Positions 38,555-50,556 of a stretch of 64,000 bases of DNA are shown piece after piece (within the stretch, counting starts at the first letter, position 1; the number at the start of each line of letters is the position of its first letter). A program made the translations under genes and the position numbers. The stretch covers positions 558,001-622,000 of the forward strand of contig NZ_QHCT01000001.1 in the NCBI RefSeq assembly GCF_003545885.1, read 5' to 3'. The DNA is from Leptospira stimsonii (GTDB lineage Bacteria; Spirochaetota; Leptospiria; Leptospirales; Leptospiraceae). The notes under the pieces are model-generated. The model saw only the letters and a list, made by a program, of their open reading frames with translations, had not been told where the DNA came from and made no database searches.

Positions 38555-38663
38555 AGCGGATTTCAAATTTCTCGAATTTACTTTGTCCAGAATCTTCGAA
38601 TATTCTGATTTTAGAAGTTCCAATCCGAAAGGAGAGCGTAATTTATAAAACCGGTTATGACTG

Positions 38664-39021
38664 CAATTGCTCGATTCCGTTCAAGATTTAATCAAGAGTG
38701 GAAGAATTTCTGAAGGCCACGCAAAATCTCTTCTTTCTTTGGCTGATCGAAAGAAGAGCGAACTACTCGCCTATCAAATAGCGGAGAAAGGTTTAACCGC
38801 AAGACAAGTGGAAGAATTAGTTTCCAATCTTACGGATGAAAAACCCGTTACGGAAAAGAAAAAATCCCTCAAAGACGTAAACATCGTTGATTTAGAAAAT
38901 AAGTTTCGTAAAAAATATTCGATGAAAATCGAGATTGGTCATAACCAAGGATCCGGTAAGGGAAAATGACGAGCGTTTATCCAAACTTAGAAGCGATGGA
39001 AAAGATTTTGAACGCGTTGGG
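38664..39021 (+). pseudogene. partial duplicate of the parB 3' end, frameshifted
   Basis: This segment repeats 37707-38065 of parB at an offset of 957 bases, with identity around nine in ten by eye, including long identical blocks. It lacks the first 60% of parB and any start. The frame ([23 protein letters not shown] onward) stays open until a one-base deletion (GGGAAAATGACG for GGGAAAGATGACG near 38964), which brings a stop at once. Homology ends at the last codons of parB. Many differences are silent, which suggests that this copy comes from a once-functional, slightly different parB allele. Confidence 0.9.
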
Positions 39022-39144
39022 TTTGTACGGTAGGTGAAATATTTCGTCAAAGGCAGTCGCAAGATTCTAGATGTTTCGTCATCGTAAAATCCTGCAACGA
39101 CCGTAACGTAGAAATCCTTATTGGATCATAGACACTTTTGCAAA

Positions 39145-39852
39145 TTAGGATTTATCTTTTTTATCCTTTTTTCGTTTGAATGCCCAACCAGCTCCAGAGA
39201 CCGTTTTGATCCCTATGGTTCCAACACTTTGACCGTTGTTGGCATTCATAAAATTAATCTGTAGATCACCGAAAGATTCTACAATGACCGTATCGCCACC
39301 TGCCACCTTGGTGATTTTTTTTAACGAATTTGTGATTCGTATTTTCCGATTATTTTCGGCTTGTACGTCGTCCTTTTTTTCGCGAATGATACAAGGGTAA
39401 TAAAACGGAGTGAAAGCCCAAATTCCGAGTGTTACCCAATTGATCGGAACTTGCCAATAACAATAAGGTTTTCTCCAAGACTCTTCTTCTAAATAATCAT
39501 AAAACCAGAATAATGGACTATCTTGGTTGTAATCGGAATAAACATGTCCTAAAAGTTCCCATTTTTTCTCATCGTAGATGAGTGTATGACCATCCCAAGA
39601 AAAGCCTGGCGGAAACTCGATCACATAGGCGTTTAGATTTGCAACATCGGAAAGTTTAAGTTTTTCCGCTTCCTGCGTCATTGCGCTCGTATCCACAACC
39701 TGACCTTTTTTTTCAAACCTTGCTATGTAATTCATACTAGCACAGGTGACGAAAGAGGAATTTATAAAGAATAAAAAACATAAGATAAAAATTTTCTTAG
39801 GTAAATATTTCCTTTTTAACCCTTCGCTTAAAGAATGGAACTTTGAATCCAT
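39145..39852 (-). CDS. putative lipoprotein, unknown
   Basis: 235 residues. A long basic N-terminal region precedes a hydrophobic core and the lipobox-like FVTC at Cys37, so the true start may be internal. The mature part contains aromatic-rich stretches (SPLFWFYDYLEEESW, YCYWQVPINWVTLGIWAF) and a lysine-rich end (KRKKDKKDKS). A hydrophobic stretch near 150-165 could be a second membrane-contacting segment. No family is recognised. It faces the broken parB copy. Confidence 0.7.
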   Translation of the reverse strand: MDSKFHSLSEGLKRKYLPKKIFILCFLFFINSSFVTCASMNYIARFEKKGQVVDTSAMTQEAEKLKLSDVANLNAYVIEFPPGFSWDGHTLIYDEKKWELLGHVYSDYNQDSPLFWFYDYLEEESWRKPYCYWQVPINWVTLGIWAFTPFYYPCIIREKKDDVQAENNRKIRITNSLKKITKVAGGDTVIVESFGDLQINFMNANNGQSVGTIGIKTVSGAGWAFKRKKDKKDKS

Positions 39853-40106
39853 TTATTTCCTCATTTTATAAATTAGAAATTGTTATTAATTTCTATAACG
39901 TACAACCGACAGTTTCTCGGTGAATTGCATGTGGCGGGATCATGACGGGAAAAAATAATAAAAAAAATCTGAAAATCAATATATTATCAATTTATAATTC
40001 ATTGAAAATTAGAATAGAGGGATGACTAAAAGCGAAAATCCACCTTCGGATTGAACGACAGAAAAATCGGAATCATCTGCAATGTCCGAAACAACGCTTT
40101 CAATTT

Positions 40107-40622
40107 CTATTCTAAAATATCCAGCAAAAATCCGCGAATGTCTGTTAGAGATTTTAATAGTTTAAACGCGGAATTTCCTTCGTTCATGATCAATTCCGCG
40201 AGAATTTGGATTTTTTCGTCAATGATCTTTACGACGTGATAGATTTTCTTGGCTTCCCCTTTCATTCTTCTAGAAAGAGTTTCTACCCTCATATTTTGAT
40301 CGATTACTGCTTTGGTGATTGCTTGAACGTGCTTTTGGTAAGCCTCTAAGTTTCCGATGGATGGGAGATCTAAGAATCGTTTTTCGATTTCCGGTAAATC
40401 CCTCCAGAGTGCATTGAGATCCTTTGTCGATTCGGAATTGGAGGGAACGATTTCTTCCAATATATCTAAGAAGGAAGAAGAGGTCGGACTTTCAATACTT
40501 TCGGTTTGATTGGTGGAATTGCCTCCGCCCAAAGAAGAAACTGAATTCTTCTTGCCTTTCGAAGTTTGTCTTGTTTCGGTTTCTTTACGAGGAGGCTGGT
40601 AAGGTGGTATGAGTACTTTCAA
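40107..40622 (-). CDS. YaaR-like (DUF327) protein
   Basis: 171 residues. A low-complexity Ser/Thr/Gly-rich region (about 15-60) precedes a helical domain with LSRRMKGEAKKIYHVVKIIDEKIQILAELI, typical of the YaaR/DUF327 family, which is of unknown function and common in Firmicutes and spirochaetes. The start overlaps the bactofilin stop by 4 bases. It is the third gene of a cluster with a degenerate M23 protein and bactofilin, which suggests a link with cell shape or periplasmic architecture. Confidence 0.72.
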   Translation of the reverse strand: MKVLIPPYQPPRKETETRQTSKGKKNSVSSLGGGNSTNQTESIESPTSSSFLDILEEIVPSNSESTKDLNALWRDLPEIEKRFLDLPSIGNLEAYQKHVQAITKAVIDQNMRVETLSRRMKGEAKKIYHVVKIIDEKIQILAELIMNEGNSAFKLLKSLTDIRGFLLDILE

Positions 40623-40966
40623 TGTGCAACTGGGTTGATCTTACAATTGCCTTCGAATTGTACCCCCTCTTCCATGACGATTCTAGGAGATACGATATCT
40701 CCTTTCATTCGACAGGACGCGAGCAATGTGACTCTCTCACTGGCGTAAATATTCCCATTGATTTCACCGCCAGCGACAACAATTCGGGCTCTTATATCTG
40801 TATCGACGATTCCGGATTTACCAATGAGGACTTTTCCTTCAGTTTTTATCGAACCTCTGAAAATTCCATCGATTCTTAATAAACCTGAAAGCTTAAATTC
40901 GCCGCTGAATTCTGCGCCTTCGCCAATGATACTATTTACGATTAAGTGTTCTTCTGTGGTCGCCAT
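40619..40966 (-). CDS. bactofilin (polymer-forming cytoskeletal protein)
   Basis: 115 residues, almost entirely the right-handed beta-helix DUF583 core, with the characteristic repeats GEFKLSGLLRIDGIFRG, GKVLIGKSGIVDTDIRA, VVAGGEINGNIYASERV and SCRMKGDIVSPRIVMEEG. Bactofilins form nucleotide-independent filaments that organise envelope enzymes, and a bactofilin is reported to affect helical shape in Leptospira biflexa. Which paralogue this is cannot be decided. It directly abuts the M23 gene with no bases between them. Confidence 0.93.
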   Translation of the reverse strand: MATTEEHLIVNSIIGEGAEFSGEFKLSGLLRIDGIFRGSIKTEGKVLIGKSGIVDTDIRARIVVAGGEINGNIYASERVTLLASCRMKGDIVSPRIVMEEGVQFEGNCKINPVAH

Positions 40967-41986
40967 TCAGTCCTGAATTTGGTTGAGGAAAGCAAACGGG
41001 TTGATTGCTCTTGTTCCAACGTGAATTTCATAGTGGAGCATATAATTGGGAGAGGATTCTGTTTTTCCAACAAATCCGATCACTTCCGTTTTTGAAACCT
41101 GTTGGCCTTGTCTCACTTTCAAACGATCCATATTCGAATAGATCGTTTTCCATCCATACTTGTGTGCGACTTTTACAAAGTAGCCGGTGTTTCTTGTATA
41201 ACCGATCTCGTAAACGGTTCCCGGTGCGGTCGCCATTACTTCTGAACCTGCGAAGGAACCGATATCGACTCCGCTATTGTATTCTTTTCTTCCCGAAATC
41301 GGATTGAAGTAAGGGCCGTATGGGTAAAGAACGTACCCTTTAACAGGCCAAATCGACGGAGTTTGTTTTAGAATATTCTTTCTTTTTTTAAGAATCGAAA
41401 TGATGTCTTGGGTCAATTCGTTGCTGATCTTTAAGTTGTGAACGTCTTCTTTTAAACGAAAGACCGCGGCGCCTTCCGGTAAATCGTTTGTCTGAGGATT
41501 TGATGATTTCGGTTCTATAATGGACGGTGGTTGCGTAGAGAGTTGTTCCGCACCTCCAATTCCTTTCGAAACCTTAGCGGGATCTCCACCGAGTCTTACA
41601 TAAAGTCTCGCCAATCTTCCATAATAGTATTCTACATATTCGTGAAGAGAGTTGATCTCTTCTTTCATCTTCGCTGATTGTCTGATGAAGTCTTTGTTGG
41701 ACAGGTTGAGTTCCGTGAGTTGATGGACGGAACCGCTGTGGCTCAATACGTTGATGGAGCTTATGATCAAAAGAATAAAGATCGTTCCAATAAAAATGGA
41801 AATCGCTCTGTAAGAAATATGAAAGTTGATGGTTTTTTGTTCCGAGTGCGGAATTACCATCACTGTAAGTCTTTCTTTTCCTTTTCGATTGAGCTCGGAA
41901 AGTTTAAGATCAAGTTTAAGTTTATACTCCTGATACTTATAACGGAGTCTATAATAGATAAGTGCGGAAGTTGCTTTGATATCCAC
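40967..41986 (-). CDS. M23/LytM-fold protein with degenerate zinc site
   Basis: 339 residues. A cytoplasmic N-terminal region (1-57) precedes one membrane helix (about 60-80), a coiled-coil stretch (85-130), a linker and a LytM domain (about 212-335). Of the usual zinc and catalytic residues, only Asp241 and His318 remain: the first ligand His is Asn237 (YNSGVD), the YxH histidine is Asn285 (YSNM) and the first His of HxH is Met316 (YMLHYE). The protein is thus probably an inactive LytM, like EnvC-type activators. M23-bactofilin pairs set cell curvature in other bacteria. Confidence 0.9.
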   Translation of the reverse strand: MDIKATSALIYYRLRYKYQEYKLKLDLKLSELNRKGKERLTVMVIPHSEQKTINFHISYRAISIFIGTIFILLIISSINVLSHSGSVHQLTELNLSNKDFIRQSAKMKEEINSLHEYVEYYYGRLARLYVRLGGDPAKVSKGIGGAEQLSTQPPSIIEPKSSNPQTNDLPEGAAVFRLKEDVHNLKISNELTQDIISILKKRKNILKQTPSIWPVKGYVLYPYGPYFNPISGRKEYNSGVDIGSFAGSEVMATAPGTVYEIGYTRNTGYFVKVAHKYGWKTIYSNMDRLKVRQGQQVSKTEVIGFVGKTESSPNYMLHYEIHVGTRAINPFAFLNQIQD

Positions 41987-42044
41987 GGTTTATGTCCCGA
42001 AACTTGGTTTTTAGCGAACTGCTTTCACCTGTCTGAAGAGATCC

Positions 42045-42907
<863 letters not shown>

Positions 42908-42915
<8 letters not shown>

Positions 42916-44161
42916 TTTGCGTTATATCACAGAGAATACGGAAGACCTCAAAAAAGTTTTAGAATTAAGAGGATTCAAAGACATCGGCGTCATAGATCAG
43001 CTGACTTCGATCATTCATCGGAAACGAGAACTCCAAAGAGAAGCGGATATTCTAAGAGAAGAAAGAAACAGAGTCAGCAAAGAAGTCGGTAAGATCAAAC
43101 AATCCGGCGGAGATATTTCCGAAATTTCAGCGGCGGTAAAATTAGTCGGAGAGAAAATAAAAGACATCGAAATCAAATTTGAGATAGAAGAGACCGCACT
43201 CAACGATCTTAATTTAAGTCTTCCTAATATATTAGATCCGAAAGTGCCGGCAGGAAAGTCGGAGCACGACAATGTCGTTCAATATGAAATAGGAACAATC
43301 CCGAAATTTTCCTTTCCACCCAAACCGCATTTTGAAATCGGCGAAGCGCTGAAATGGATCAACTTTGAGAAAGGTGTGAAACTTTCCGGCGCTAGGTCAT
43401 ATACGTATTGGAAAGAAGGCGCGAAGTTAGAAAGGGCTTTGATGAATTTTATGCTCAACGTTCACACGGAAGAACACGGATATACGGAAGTCTGGGTTCC
43501 GGCAATGGTGAACGACGAATCGATGCTTGCGACCGGGCAGTATCCGAAATTTAAAGAAGAATTCTATAGAATCGAAAAAGATGAACTGAATCTGATACCA
43601 ACGGCGGAAGTGCCATTGACCAATCTCTATAGAGACGAAATCATTCCAGAGGAGCAACTCCCGATTTCCGTTACGGCTCACACTTCTTGCTTTCGAAGAG
43701 AGGCGGGTTCCTATGGAAAGGATACGCGTGGATTAGTTCGTGTGCATCAATTTCAGAAAGTGGAGCTCGTAAAATTCTGCAAACCGGAAGATTCCGAAGA
43801 ACAGCATAAACAGATGTTAGCTCATGCTGAAAATATTCTCAAAAAATTAGAATTGCCTTACAGAGTTATTATTCTATGTAGCGGGGATATTTCTGCCAAT
43901 TCCTCCATAACGTATGATATCGAAGTCTGGATGCCCGGTCTAAATCGGTATATGGAAATCTCTTCGGTCTCGAACTTCAGAGACTTCCAAGCACGTCGCG
44001 GAAAAATTCGCTACAAGTCGAAGGAAGGAAAAAATCAACTCGTTCATACGATCAACGGATCCGGCTTAGCGCTCGGCAGGACCTACGCGGCGATCTTGGA
44101 AAACTTTCAAAATGAAGACGGAACCGTCCGAATTCCCGAAGTATTAAAACGATATCTTTGA
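42908..44161 (+). CDS. serS: seryl-tRNA synthetase
   Basis: 417 residues. The N-terminal coiled-coil arm (about 30-100) reads the long variable arm of tRNA-Ser. The class II motifs are [21 protein letters not shown] motif 1/TXE loop (here [12 protein letters not shown]), motif 2 [26 protein letters not shown] and motif 3 [16 protein letters not shown]. It charges tRNA-Ser; the tRNA-Ser(GGA) gene is at 50.4 kb on the opposite strand. It is coupled to tatD upstream. Confidence 0.97.
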
Positions 44162-44231
44162 GTTTAGAATTTTTACTTTTTCAAAACTTTTAAGCTCAGG
44201 TTTTTTTCAAAAGAAGAGATAATAGACTTAG

Positions 44232-44252
44232 GAATTCTAAAATTTAGAATTC
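44232..44252. promoter_or_regulatory. 21-base palindrome before an OmpA-family gene
   Basis: Arms GAATTCTAAA and TTTAGAATTC flank a single A, a perfect inverted repeat of 10 bases per arm. It ends 10 bases before the ATG and directly precedes the CGGAG ribosome site at 44254-44258. It could be an operator for a dimeric repressor or an RNA hairpin that limits translation. There is no T run on the plus strand, so a terminator for serS is less likely. Confidence 0.55.
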
Positions 44253-44262
44253 TCGGAGTTCT

Positions 44263-45546
44263 ATGATGTTATCTTTTTTAAGAAAGAATCGTTTCGTTTT
44301 GACGTTCTTAATTCTACTCAATTTTCAATCTGTCATTCTTGTTCTTTCTTCTCAGGAATTGAGTCGCTCCGAAAAAGTCGCAAAACAAAAAACGGAAAAA
44401 TTAAAAGGCGGGATCAATACGAAACTCAATGAGTTTGGAATCAGCCTGACTGACGACGGGAATATTCTTTATTTTTACTCTAAAAGAGAGAATTCGAATT
44501 ATACGGATCTTTACCGCTCTTCTCGCGATGGAGAAAACTGGAATCAGGGGGAAGAAATCTCGGTCTTGAATTCTAACTACGACGATCAAAGTCCCTTCAT
44601 AATGAATAAGGAAGAAGGAATTTTGTTCTCCTCGAATCGAGATGGCGCGATCGAGTTTCAACTTTCCAATGGAAAAATCGGTGTTTCCCGAGATTTGTTT
44701 TTTTCAAAAAGAAGCGGGCCTTCTTGGATAAGACCAGTACCGCTTCCCGGAGCCGTCAACACCGAGGAAATCGAGGAGAATCCGTTTCTGTTTAACAACA
44801 AACTCTACTTTACCCGATATCCCTTCGGACAAGTAGCAGATGCGGACATTTTTGTTTCCCTCTATAAAAATAAAATTTGGGAAAAGGCATCGAGTCTTCC
44901 CGAACCGATTAACAGTCCGTATTCGGAGATCGCCGCAACGATCAGCAAGGATGGGAGAACCATTTATTTTTCTTCCAATCGCCCCGGTGGATTCGGAGGC
45001 TACGATCTTTACAAATCGACGTTTCTACCCGATGGATATTTTTCCGATCCGATCAATCTAGGACCTGAAATCAACACCGCCGGAGATGAAGCTTTCTATT
45101 TGGAAACGAGCGATATTGGATCCTTTTATTTTTGCAGAAGAACCGGAAAAGATTACGATATCTTTTCGAACCAAAAGAATCCATTTCAAGAGTTAGAAAA
45201 CGGAAAATCCCTCTCTCTTGATAACATTCTTTTCGCCTTGGGTTCGTATGAAATTCTTGAGAACTCGTTTCCGATTTTAGAAACTTTAAACAAGTATTTG
45301 TACGAAAATCCGAAGGCGAGAATTAAAATAACCGGACATACGGATTTGAATGGAGAGCCGCAGGACAATTTAATACTAAGCCGGAATCGAGCCAATTCGG
45401 TAAAAGATTATCTAGTGAAGAATGGAACTGATCCTGCTAGGATTGTCACTGACGGAAAAGGGAGTTCGGAACCGATTATCCCTCAGAAAAATCCGGAAAC
45501 AGATTTTAAGAATCGAAGAACCGAGTTTCAAATTCTTAACCCTTAG
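44263..45546 (+). CDS. OmpA-family protein with PD40 repeats
   Basis: 427 residues with a signal peptide (about 1-32). The middle contains PD40/WD40-like TolB-type repeats, for instance [28 protein letters not shown] and [22 protein letters not shown]. The C-terminal 110 residues form an OmpA peptidoglycan-binding domain with [23 protein letters not shown] and RRTEFQI. The layout suggests an outer-membrane or periplasmic protein that attaches to peptidoglycan and presents a beta-propeller. No lipobox is evident. Confidence 0.9.
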   Translation: MMLSFLRKNRFVLTFLILLNFQSVILVLSSQELSRSEKVAKQKTEKLKGGINTKLNEFGISLTDDGNILYFYSKRENSNYTDLYRSSRDGENWNQGEEISVLNSNYDDQSPFIMNKEEGILFSSNRDGAIEFQLSNGKIGVSRDLFFSKRSGPSWIRPVPLPGAVNTEEIEENPFLFNNKLYFTRYPFGQVADADIFVSLYKNKIWEKASSLPEPINSPYSEIAATISKDGRTIYFSSNRPGGFGGYDLYKSTFLPDGYFSDPINLGPEINTAGDEAFYLETSDIGSFYFCRRTGKDYDIFSNQKNPFQELENGKSLSLDNILFALGSYEILENSFPILETLNKYLYENPKARIKITGHTDLNGEPQDNLILSRNRANSVKDYLVKNGTDPARIVTDGKGSSEPIIPQKNPETDFKNRRTEFQILNP

Positions 45547-45595
45547 AATTTCAATTTTTCCCTAAAATGCTCTGGAAAAAAACCGGGTTCGATCC

Positions 45596-46456
45596 ATGAT
45601 ATGCATCATGGCTGAGAAAAGAATTTTATGTTTTGTTTTCCTCTCGTTTTTTTCGATCTCAGTATTTTCTCAATCTGAGAATTCAGGTTCTCGCCTGGAA
45701 AAGATTCTCTCGAAAAAAGAAATCGTAGTCGGCGTTAATAAACAATATGAACCGTTTTATATCGAGAATCCGAAAGACGGTTATCCGGGAGTGGATGCGG
45801 AACTTGCCAAACTCTACGCAGATTATCTTGGTGTTTCTTTAAAGCTGGTCCCTCTCAAAACCTTTCGTCAATTTTCAGAGGATATTCGATCAGGTAAAAT
45901 CGACCTTGCGCTTGCCGGGATGTCCACGGATTTAAATCGAGGTAAACAAGTTACTTTTTCGGATCCGTATCTCGTTACTACGCCGGCGGGATTGGTTAGT
46001 AAAAAAATTCTTCCTCCCGAACCGGAAGGCAACATCGTAACATCTCGCCGATTTATGAGTCTGGGCGATCTTTCGACGCTAAGTGGGCTTGTGAGTTTTT
46101 CCGTACGATCGAATACTACCAATCATATTTATCTGCAAAAAAAGTATGCAAAGCTTCCGATTTATAGTTATCTTTCCGATTCTATCGCAATCGATAATCT
46201 CCTCAGCAATAACGTAACTTGTTTCGTGGCGGACAGTTTTTTTATTCTCACCTTACTTCAAAAGAACCCCTCATTAAAAGCGAACTATCTTCCTCTTTTA
46301 GGAACCGTTCAGGAAGAATATATCAGCGCGGCTCTTCCGCAGAATGATTTGATTTTTGTGGATAATTTGAACTTCTTTATAAAGGAATTAAAACGAACCG
46401 GTGTTTTGGAAGAGTTGAGAAGCCGATATTTTAATCAGAATAACTGGGTAAAATGA
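45596..46456 (+). CDS. periplasmic solute-binding protein (SBP family 3)
   Basis: 286 residues from ATG 45596; ATG 45608 (MAEKRILCF) is an equal alternative. A signal peptide ends near VFSQS. The SBP_bac_3 pattern is clear: [59 protein letters not shown] and a late [20 protein letters not shown]. Members bind amino acids or other polar solutes for ABC import, or act as soluble sensors. No ABC permease or ATPase is nearby; instead an outer-membrane barrel gene begins 3 bases after the stop. Confidence 0.88.
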   Translation: MICIMAEKRILCFVFLSFFSISVFSQSENSGSRLEKILSKKEIVVGVNKQYEPFYIENPKDGYPGVDAELAKLYADYLGVSLKLVPLKTFRQFSEDIRSGKIDLALAGMSTDLNRGKQVTFSDPYLVTTPAGLVSKKILPPEPEGNIVTSRRFMSLGDLSTLSGLVSFSVRSNTTNHIYLQKKYAKLPIYSYLSDSIAIDNLLSNNVTCFVADSFFILTLLQKNPSLKANYLPLLGTVQEEYISAALPQNDLIFVDNLNFFIKELKRTGVLEELRSRYFNQNNWVK

Positions 46457-46459
46457 TCT

Positions 46460-48034
46460 GTGTCCATTGACCTTTTGAAAAAGGCAGCTTTCTTCTATTG
46501 CCTCACGTATATTCTTATTCCAAATTCTATCTTCTCGCAGGAAATTGAAGAAAAGACGAAACTGGATTTTCAAGGAAATTACAGGGTTCGCGGATTCAAT
46601 CTTGGAAGAGATATCTTTACCACGCGCCAGACCGCGGCGACTCCGTACGATAAGGCGGCGTTTAAAACAGAAGATCAAGCCGCGCAACAAGCAATTGCTG
46701 ACAATGAAATTGCCGAGCGGCTGAAAGGAAATCCATCCACTCTTTCTCCGCGTAAGGAAGATATTTCTTACTTCGATACAAGAATGACGGTGAACATGAA
46801 CTTCAATACTTCGAAATATTTCGAAGCTCTTTGGGGTGTACAAGTCGGTGATATAACTTTCGGCGGAAAAGGATTCGGACAGAATTCCAATGTCGGTCCG
46901 GGACAAGGCGGTGAGGTCGGTTTTTCAGCGCCTGTAAATATCCAGACAACATTTCTCTATCTCAATTTTAAACTTCCTGAAGACGCCTTTAGTCTGAGAG
47001 TGGGACAGCAGTTATTTTCTTCTGCGCGAGGAAGAGTCGTATTTACTCCAGGAACCGGAGTAACAATCAATAAAGATTTTCGCTTATGGAATACTACGAT
47101 TGAGGCAGGTTGGTTTGTCGCGAGACAAAACGCACAACTTGATCTTGATAAAAATACGTATGCGGATAAGAATTATATCGGAACAAATATTTATTTTTAC
47201 GAAATTAAGACGAGTCTCTTAAATAATGTAAAGAACGAACTCTATTCTTACTTCTTAGATGATACTGTCAATTCCATCGATAAAACAACGAATGCAAAAG
47301 GGAATGTGATCGCTTTGGACAGCGAAGTCGGCCAACTCTTTTGGCATGGCTTGATGACTGAAATCAATTTGTCCAATTTCGGATTTGTAGTTCACGGAAT
47401 CTACAACCATGGGAAGGTTCACGCACTGGATCCTTATCGAGATGCGGCTGGTAACGTCTTATATAATAAATATAGTAAACACAATATTTCAGGCGGTATG
47501 ATTGATCTTCAATTCTCTTATCGGTATAGCGAGAATTTGACTTTCAACTTGGTTGGTGTTGGAACTACTGGAAGACCCGGTTACGATAAGGACGGAACCA
47601 AGGCGAATCTGAAAGGTGGCGGTTACAAAACGCTTTTACCAGGTTATTCGATCTCGAATATTGCAAACGACTTCACCGGTGGATATGCGCTTTTTTCAGG
47701 AAAGGATTCGAGCGGACTTTACGAATATGGAATCAACGGAGACATCGTTGTCTACGGTCCTTTACTTTTAACCTTAGGTTATTACAGGCTCTACGGTACG
47801 AAATCGCCGTATATAGAAAACAATCGTTACTTTAATTTTGATAACGGTTACAAAACGAGCGCTTACTTCGGTCAAGAATTCAACATAAACCTAAGATGGA
47901 ACGCCTTTAGAGATATGCAGATATTGATGAGGTCCGGTTACTTTATCGCAGGCGATGGCTTGAAAGCATATTTAGACACTAAGGAAGGAAAAATTCTTAG
48001 GGAATTTTTTGTAACCGCTGAACACCGGTTCTAA
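46460..48034 (+). CDS. outer-membrane beta-barrel protein, porin-like
   Basis: 524 residues from a GTG at 46460-46462, placed so that the signal peptide (ending SIFSQ near residue 26) is complete. The mature part alternates hydrophobic and polar residues in many amphipathic strands, glycine-rich turns are common, and the last residue is Phe (AEHRF), the outer-membrane insertion signal. The style resembles alginate-export-type porins. It follows the solute-binding protein gene by 3 bases, so the pair may serve one import route. Its end overlaps recR by 4 bases. Confidence 0.8.
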   Translation: MSIDLLKKAAFFYCLTYILIPNSIFSQEIEEKTKLDFQGNYRVRGFNLGRDIFTTRQTAATPYDKAAFKTEDQAAQQAIADNEIAERLKGNPSTLSPRKEDISYFDTRMTVNMNFNTSKYFEALWGVQVGDITFGGKGFGQNSNVGPGQGGEVGFSAPVNIQTTFLYLNFKLPEDAFSLRVGQQLFSSARGRVVFTPGTGVTINKDFRLWNTTIEAGWFVARQNAQLDLDKNTYADKNYIGTNIYFYEIKTSLLNNVKNELYSYFLDDTVNSIDKTTNAKGNVIALDSEVGQLFWHGLMTEINLSNFGFVVHGIYNHGKVHALDPYRDAAGNVLYNKYSKHNISGGMIDLQFSYRYSENLTFNLVGVGTTGRPGYDKDGTKANLKGGGYKTLLPGYSISNIANDFTGGYALFSGKDSSGLYEYGINGDIVVYGPLLLTLGYYRLYGTKSPYIENNRYFNFDNGYKTSAYFGQEFNINLRWNAFRDMQILMRSGYFIAGDGLKAYLDTKEGKILREFFVTAEHRF

Positions 48035-48633
48035 AGTTGCAGTCTAGATCGAATCGCCCTACCTAACGTATATTGGTCGGAAAGTTCGATGGAACCGCCT
48101 ACCGTGATTCCGTAAGCAATTCGAGTGACGTTGACCGAAAGTGGTTTGAGTTGGTTTGCCAGATAATCCGCTGTCGCGTCTCCTTCCAAAGTCGGATTGG
48201 TCGCGATCAATACTTCTTTAACTTGTTCTGGTTCGATCCGTTCCAATAATTCTTTGATTCGAAGATCACGAGGCCCGATTCCTTCCAAAGGAGAAATGAC
48301 TCCGTTTAGAACGTGATACTTCCCTTGAAACTCTCGCGTATTTTCAATGAAAAAAATATCTTCCGGTTGTTCAACGACACAAAAGGTATGAGAATCCCGT
48401 TTTTCAGAAGTGCAGATATCACAGATCGGCGTTTCGGAATAGGATCCGCAACGTTGACAAAACTGAATTCTACTCTTCGTATCCGCAAGTTGATGAATGA
48501 ATTGATTGAAGAGACCTTGCTCAAGTCTTAATAGATGAAAGCTGATACGAAAGGCACTCTTTCTTCCAATTCCAGGAAGCGAAGATAAAGCTTCCACCAT
48601 CTCGTCAAGCAGATGATTAGCCAAGATTTCCAC
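48031..48633 (-). CDS. recR: recombination protein RecR
   Basis: 200 residues. The helix-hairpin-helix [20 protein letters not shown] (near 17-36), the C4 zinc finger ([16 protein letters not shown], near 57-72), the TOPRIM domain with [14 protein letters not shown] and the C-terminal [20 protein letters not shown] are complete. RecR works with RecF (23 kb) and RecO in gap repair. The start overlaps the YbaB-type gene by 17 bases, giving the frequent dnaX-ybaB-recR operon. Confidence 0.97.
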   Translation of the reverse strand: MEILANHLLDEMVEALSSLPGIGRKSAFRISFHLLRLEQGLFNQFIHQLADTKSRIQFCQRCGSYSETPICDICTSEKRDSHTFCVVEQPEDIFFIENTREFQGKYHVLNGVISPLEGIGPRDLRIKELLERIEPEQVKEVLIATNPTLEGDATADYLANQLKPLSVNVTRIAYGITVGGSIELSDQYTLGRAIRSRLQL

Positions 48634-48964
48634 CGAACATTTTAGAAATTTCCGAAAGATCCAAACCGCCCGATGCCGATTGAAATTCGTAAGCCGTTGC
48701 TTCTCTCGCTTTCTTTAGCGCGTCGTTCGTTGCCGCTAAAACGAGGTCTTCGAGCATCTTATTGTCGTCGGCGTCGAACAGCTGTTTGTTGATAAAGACA
48801 TTCGTAATCAAACCTTCTCCGGTTGCTGTAACGGTCACCATTCCTGCTCCAGCATCGCCTGTGACACGAATTGCGGAAACGCGCTTTTTGACTTCTTCCA
48901 TCTTTTCGCGGAACGCGCCCATGTTGGAAAGAATCTCGGAAAAGTTTTTTATTTTATCAAACAT
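48617..48964 (-). CDS. YbaB/EbfC family nucleoid-associated protein
   Basis: 115 residues, the usual length. The pattern [41 protein letters not shown] followed by [18 protein letters not shown] is typical. YbaB/EbfC dimers bind DNA and bridge or bend it. It lies 5 bases after dnaX and overlaps recR, as in many bacteria. Confidence 0.94.
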   Translation of the reverse strand: MFDKIKNFSEILSNMGAFREKMEEVKKRVSAIRVTGDAGAGMVTVTATGEGLITNVFINKQLFDADDNKMLEDLVLAATNDALKKAREATAYEFQSASGGLDLSEISKMFGGNLG

Positions 48965-48969
48965 AATGA

Positions 48970-50427
48970 TTAAGAATCCAACTTTGGAAATTTGCTACGA
49001 TCCACTTCCGTACCCAGAAATTTCTTTTTGATTTCAGTGCTGGTATCAAACTTCTGGGGAATCACCCCCGGATTTTCGGTCGGCTTTGGAAGCTCTGGAT
49101 TTGAAAGAGCTTCTTCCGCGTCTCTAAAGTTAGACTCGATCTGAGATTCTAAGGACTGAGAAAGGGATTCACCTTTTTTTTTTGAGGCTTCTGCATCGGA
49201 TACATCCTTTTGAACGGAGCTCATTTGTATCGGTTCCGGTGCATTATTTTTAGAATTTTGAACCATCAGAATCAGGTGATTGATTCTATCAACGAGACCC
49301 GCCAAACTCGGATAGGTAAGTTCTTCAACGAGTTTTTTGATCTGAATCTCGGTAAAAACCTTGATTTCAAATGAATTCCGAAGACGAATCGTTTTGATTC
49401 TTTCATAGAGCTCAAAAAGTTTCCCGGAAAGAAAATTCAACTTCGAAGTATCTATCGTTTCGAAATCCGATTTCATCTTGATCAAATCTTCTTTTGGAAA
49501 ATTGACAGATTCCGGATCAGCAAGCGAATCACGAATCAAATTCAGGGTGTGCGTAAATTCTATTGAATCCCAAAGAAATTTATAAATGTCCTGCCCTTCT
49601 TGATAGAGCGTCTCCAGAATTTCCAATGCGCGAGTATGATTGTCGGGATCGATCAAACTTTTGATAAACGAAGTTAAAAATTCAATGCCGTGATATCCGA
49701 TCATCTTTCGGATCGCAACGCCGATCAATTTTGAATCCGTAAAAACGATCGCTTGTTCCATAAAGGAAAGCATATCTCTTACGGAGCCGTCTCCTTTCTT
49801 CGCAATCCAAAAAAGACCTTCCTGATCATATTGAACGTTTTCTATCTTGCAAAGTTTTTCGGAGTAGTCCTGCAGTACGGAAAGAGGAACTTTTTTGAAA
49901 ATGAAGTCCTGGCAACGGGAAAGAATCGTTTCTGGAATTTTATGAAATTCAGTCGTAGCAAGAACGAATACGATATGAGAAGGTGGTTCCTCTAAAGTTT
50001 TGAGAAGTGCATTGAAAGACTGGTCCGTTAACATATGGACCTCGTCTATAATGTAAACCTTATATTTCCCACCCATGGGTGCGAACTTTACATTGTCTCT
50101 GAGTTCGCGAATGTTTTCGATTCCGCGGTTACTGGCCGCGTCTATTTCTAAAACGTCGCTTGATATTCCGCGAGTGATTTCAGTACAAGAACTGCATTCA
50201 TTGCAAGGTTCGTTATCGATCGGATTTTGACAGTTGAGGCGTTTTGCTAGAATTCTGGCGATTGTTGTTTTACCAACACCGCGTGGCCCAAAAAAAATGT
50301 AAGCGTGGCCAATTTTTCCGGATTTAAGAGCGTTCTGAAGAGCGCCTATGGCAAGGTCTTGATGGATTACGTCCCGAAATCTCTGCGGGCGATACTTCCG
50401 GGAAAGGACTTCGTGAGTTCCTGCCAT
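48970..50427 (-). CDS. dnaX: DNA polymerase III subunits tau/gamma
   Basis: 485 residues from the ATG at 50425-50427 ([14 protein letters not shown]); a longer frame running into the tRNA gene is rejected. Walker [16 protein letters not shown], the zinc-binding cysteines ([16 protein letters not shown]), the DEVHML Walker B and the [11 protein letters not shown] motif are complete. The C-terminal third is polar and low in complexity. It is the motor of the clamp loader. The start has only 10 bases (ACTCCATTTT) between it and the tRNA-Ser 3' end, without a Shine-Dalgarno match. No slippery A7-type heptamer was recognised. Confidence 0.95.
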   Translation of the reverse strand: MAGTHEVLSRKYRPQRFRDVIHQDLAIGALQNALKSGKIGHAYIFFGPRGVGKTTIARILAKRLNCQNPIDNEPCNECSSCTEITRGISSDVLEIDAASNRGIENIRELRDNVKFAPMGGKYKVYIIDEVHMLTDQSFNALLKTLEEPPSHIVFVLATTEFHKIPETILSRCQDFIFKKVPLSVLQDYSEKLCKIENVQYDQEGLFWIAKKGDGSVRDMLSFMEQAIVFTDSKLIGVAIRKMIGYHGIEFLTSFIKSLIDPDNHTRALEILETLYQEGQDIYKFLWDSIEFTHTLNLIRDSLADPESVNFPKEDLIKMKSDFETIDTSKLNFLSGKLFELYERIKTIRLRNSFEIKVFTEIQIKKLVEELTYPSLAGLVDRINHLILMVQNSKNNAPEPIQMSSVQKDVSDAEASKKKGESLSQSLESQIESNFRDAEEALSNPELPKPTENPGVIPQKFDTSTEIKKKFLGTEVDRSKFPKLDS

Positions 50428-50432
50428 AAAAT

Positions 50433-50522
<90 letters not shown>

Positions 50523-50556
50523 ATAGCATTCAGGAATTCTGTCAAGAGGCTGTACG

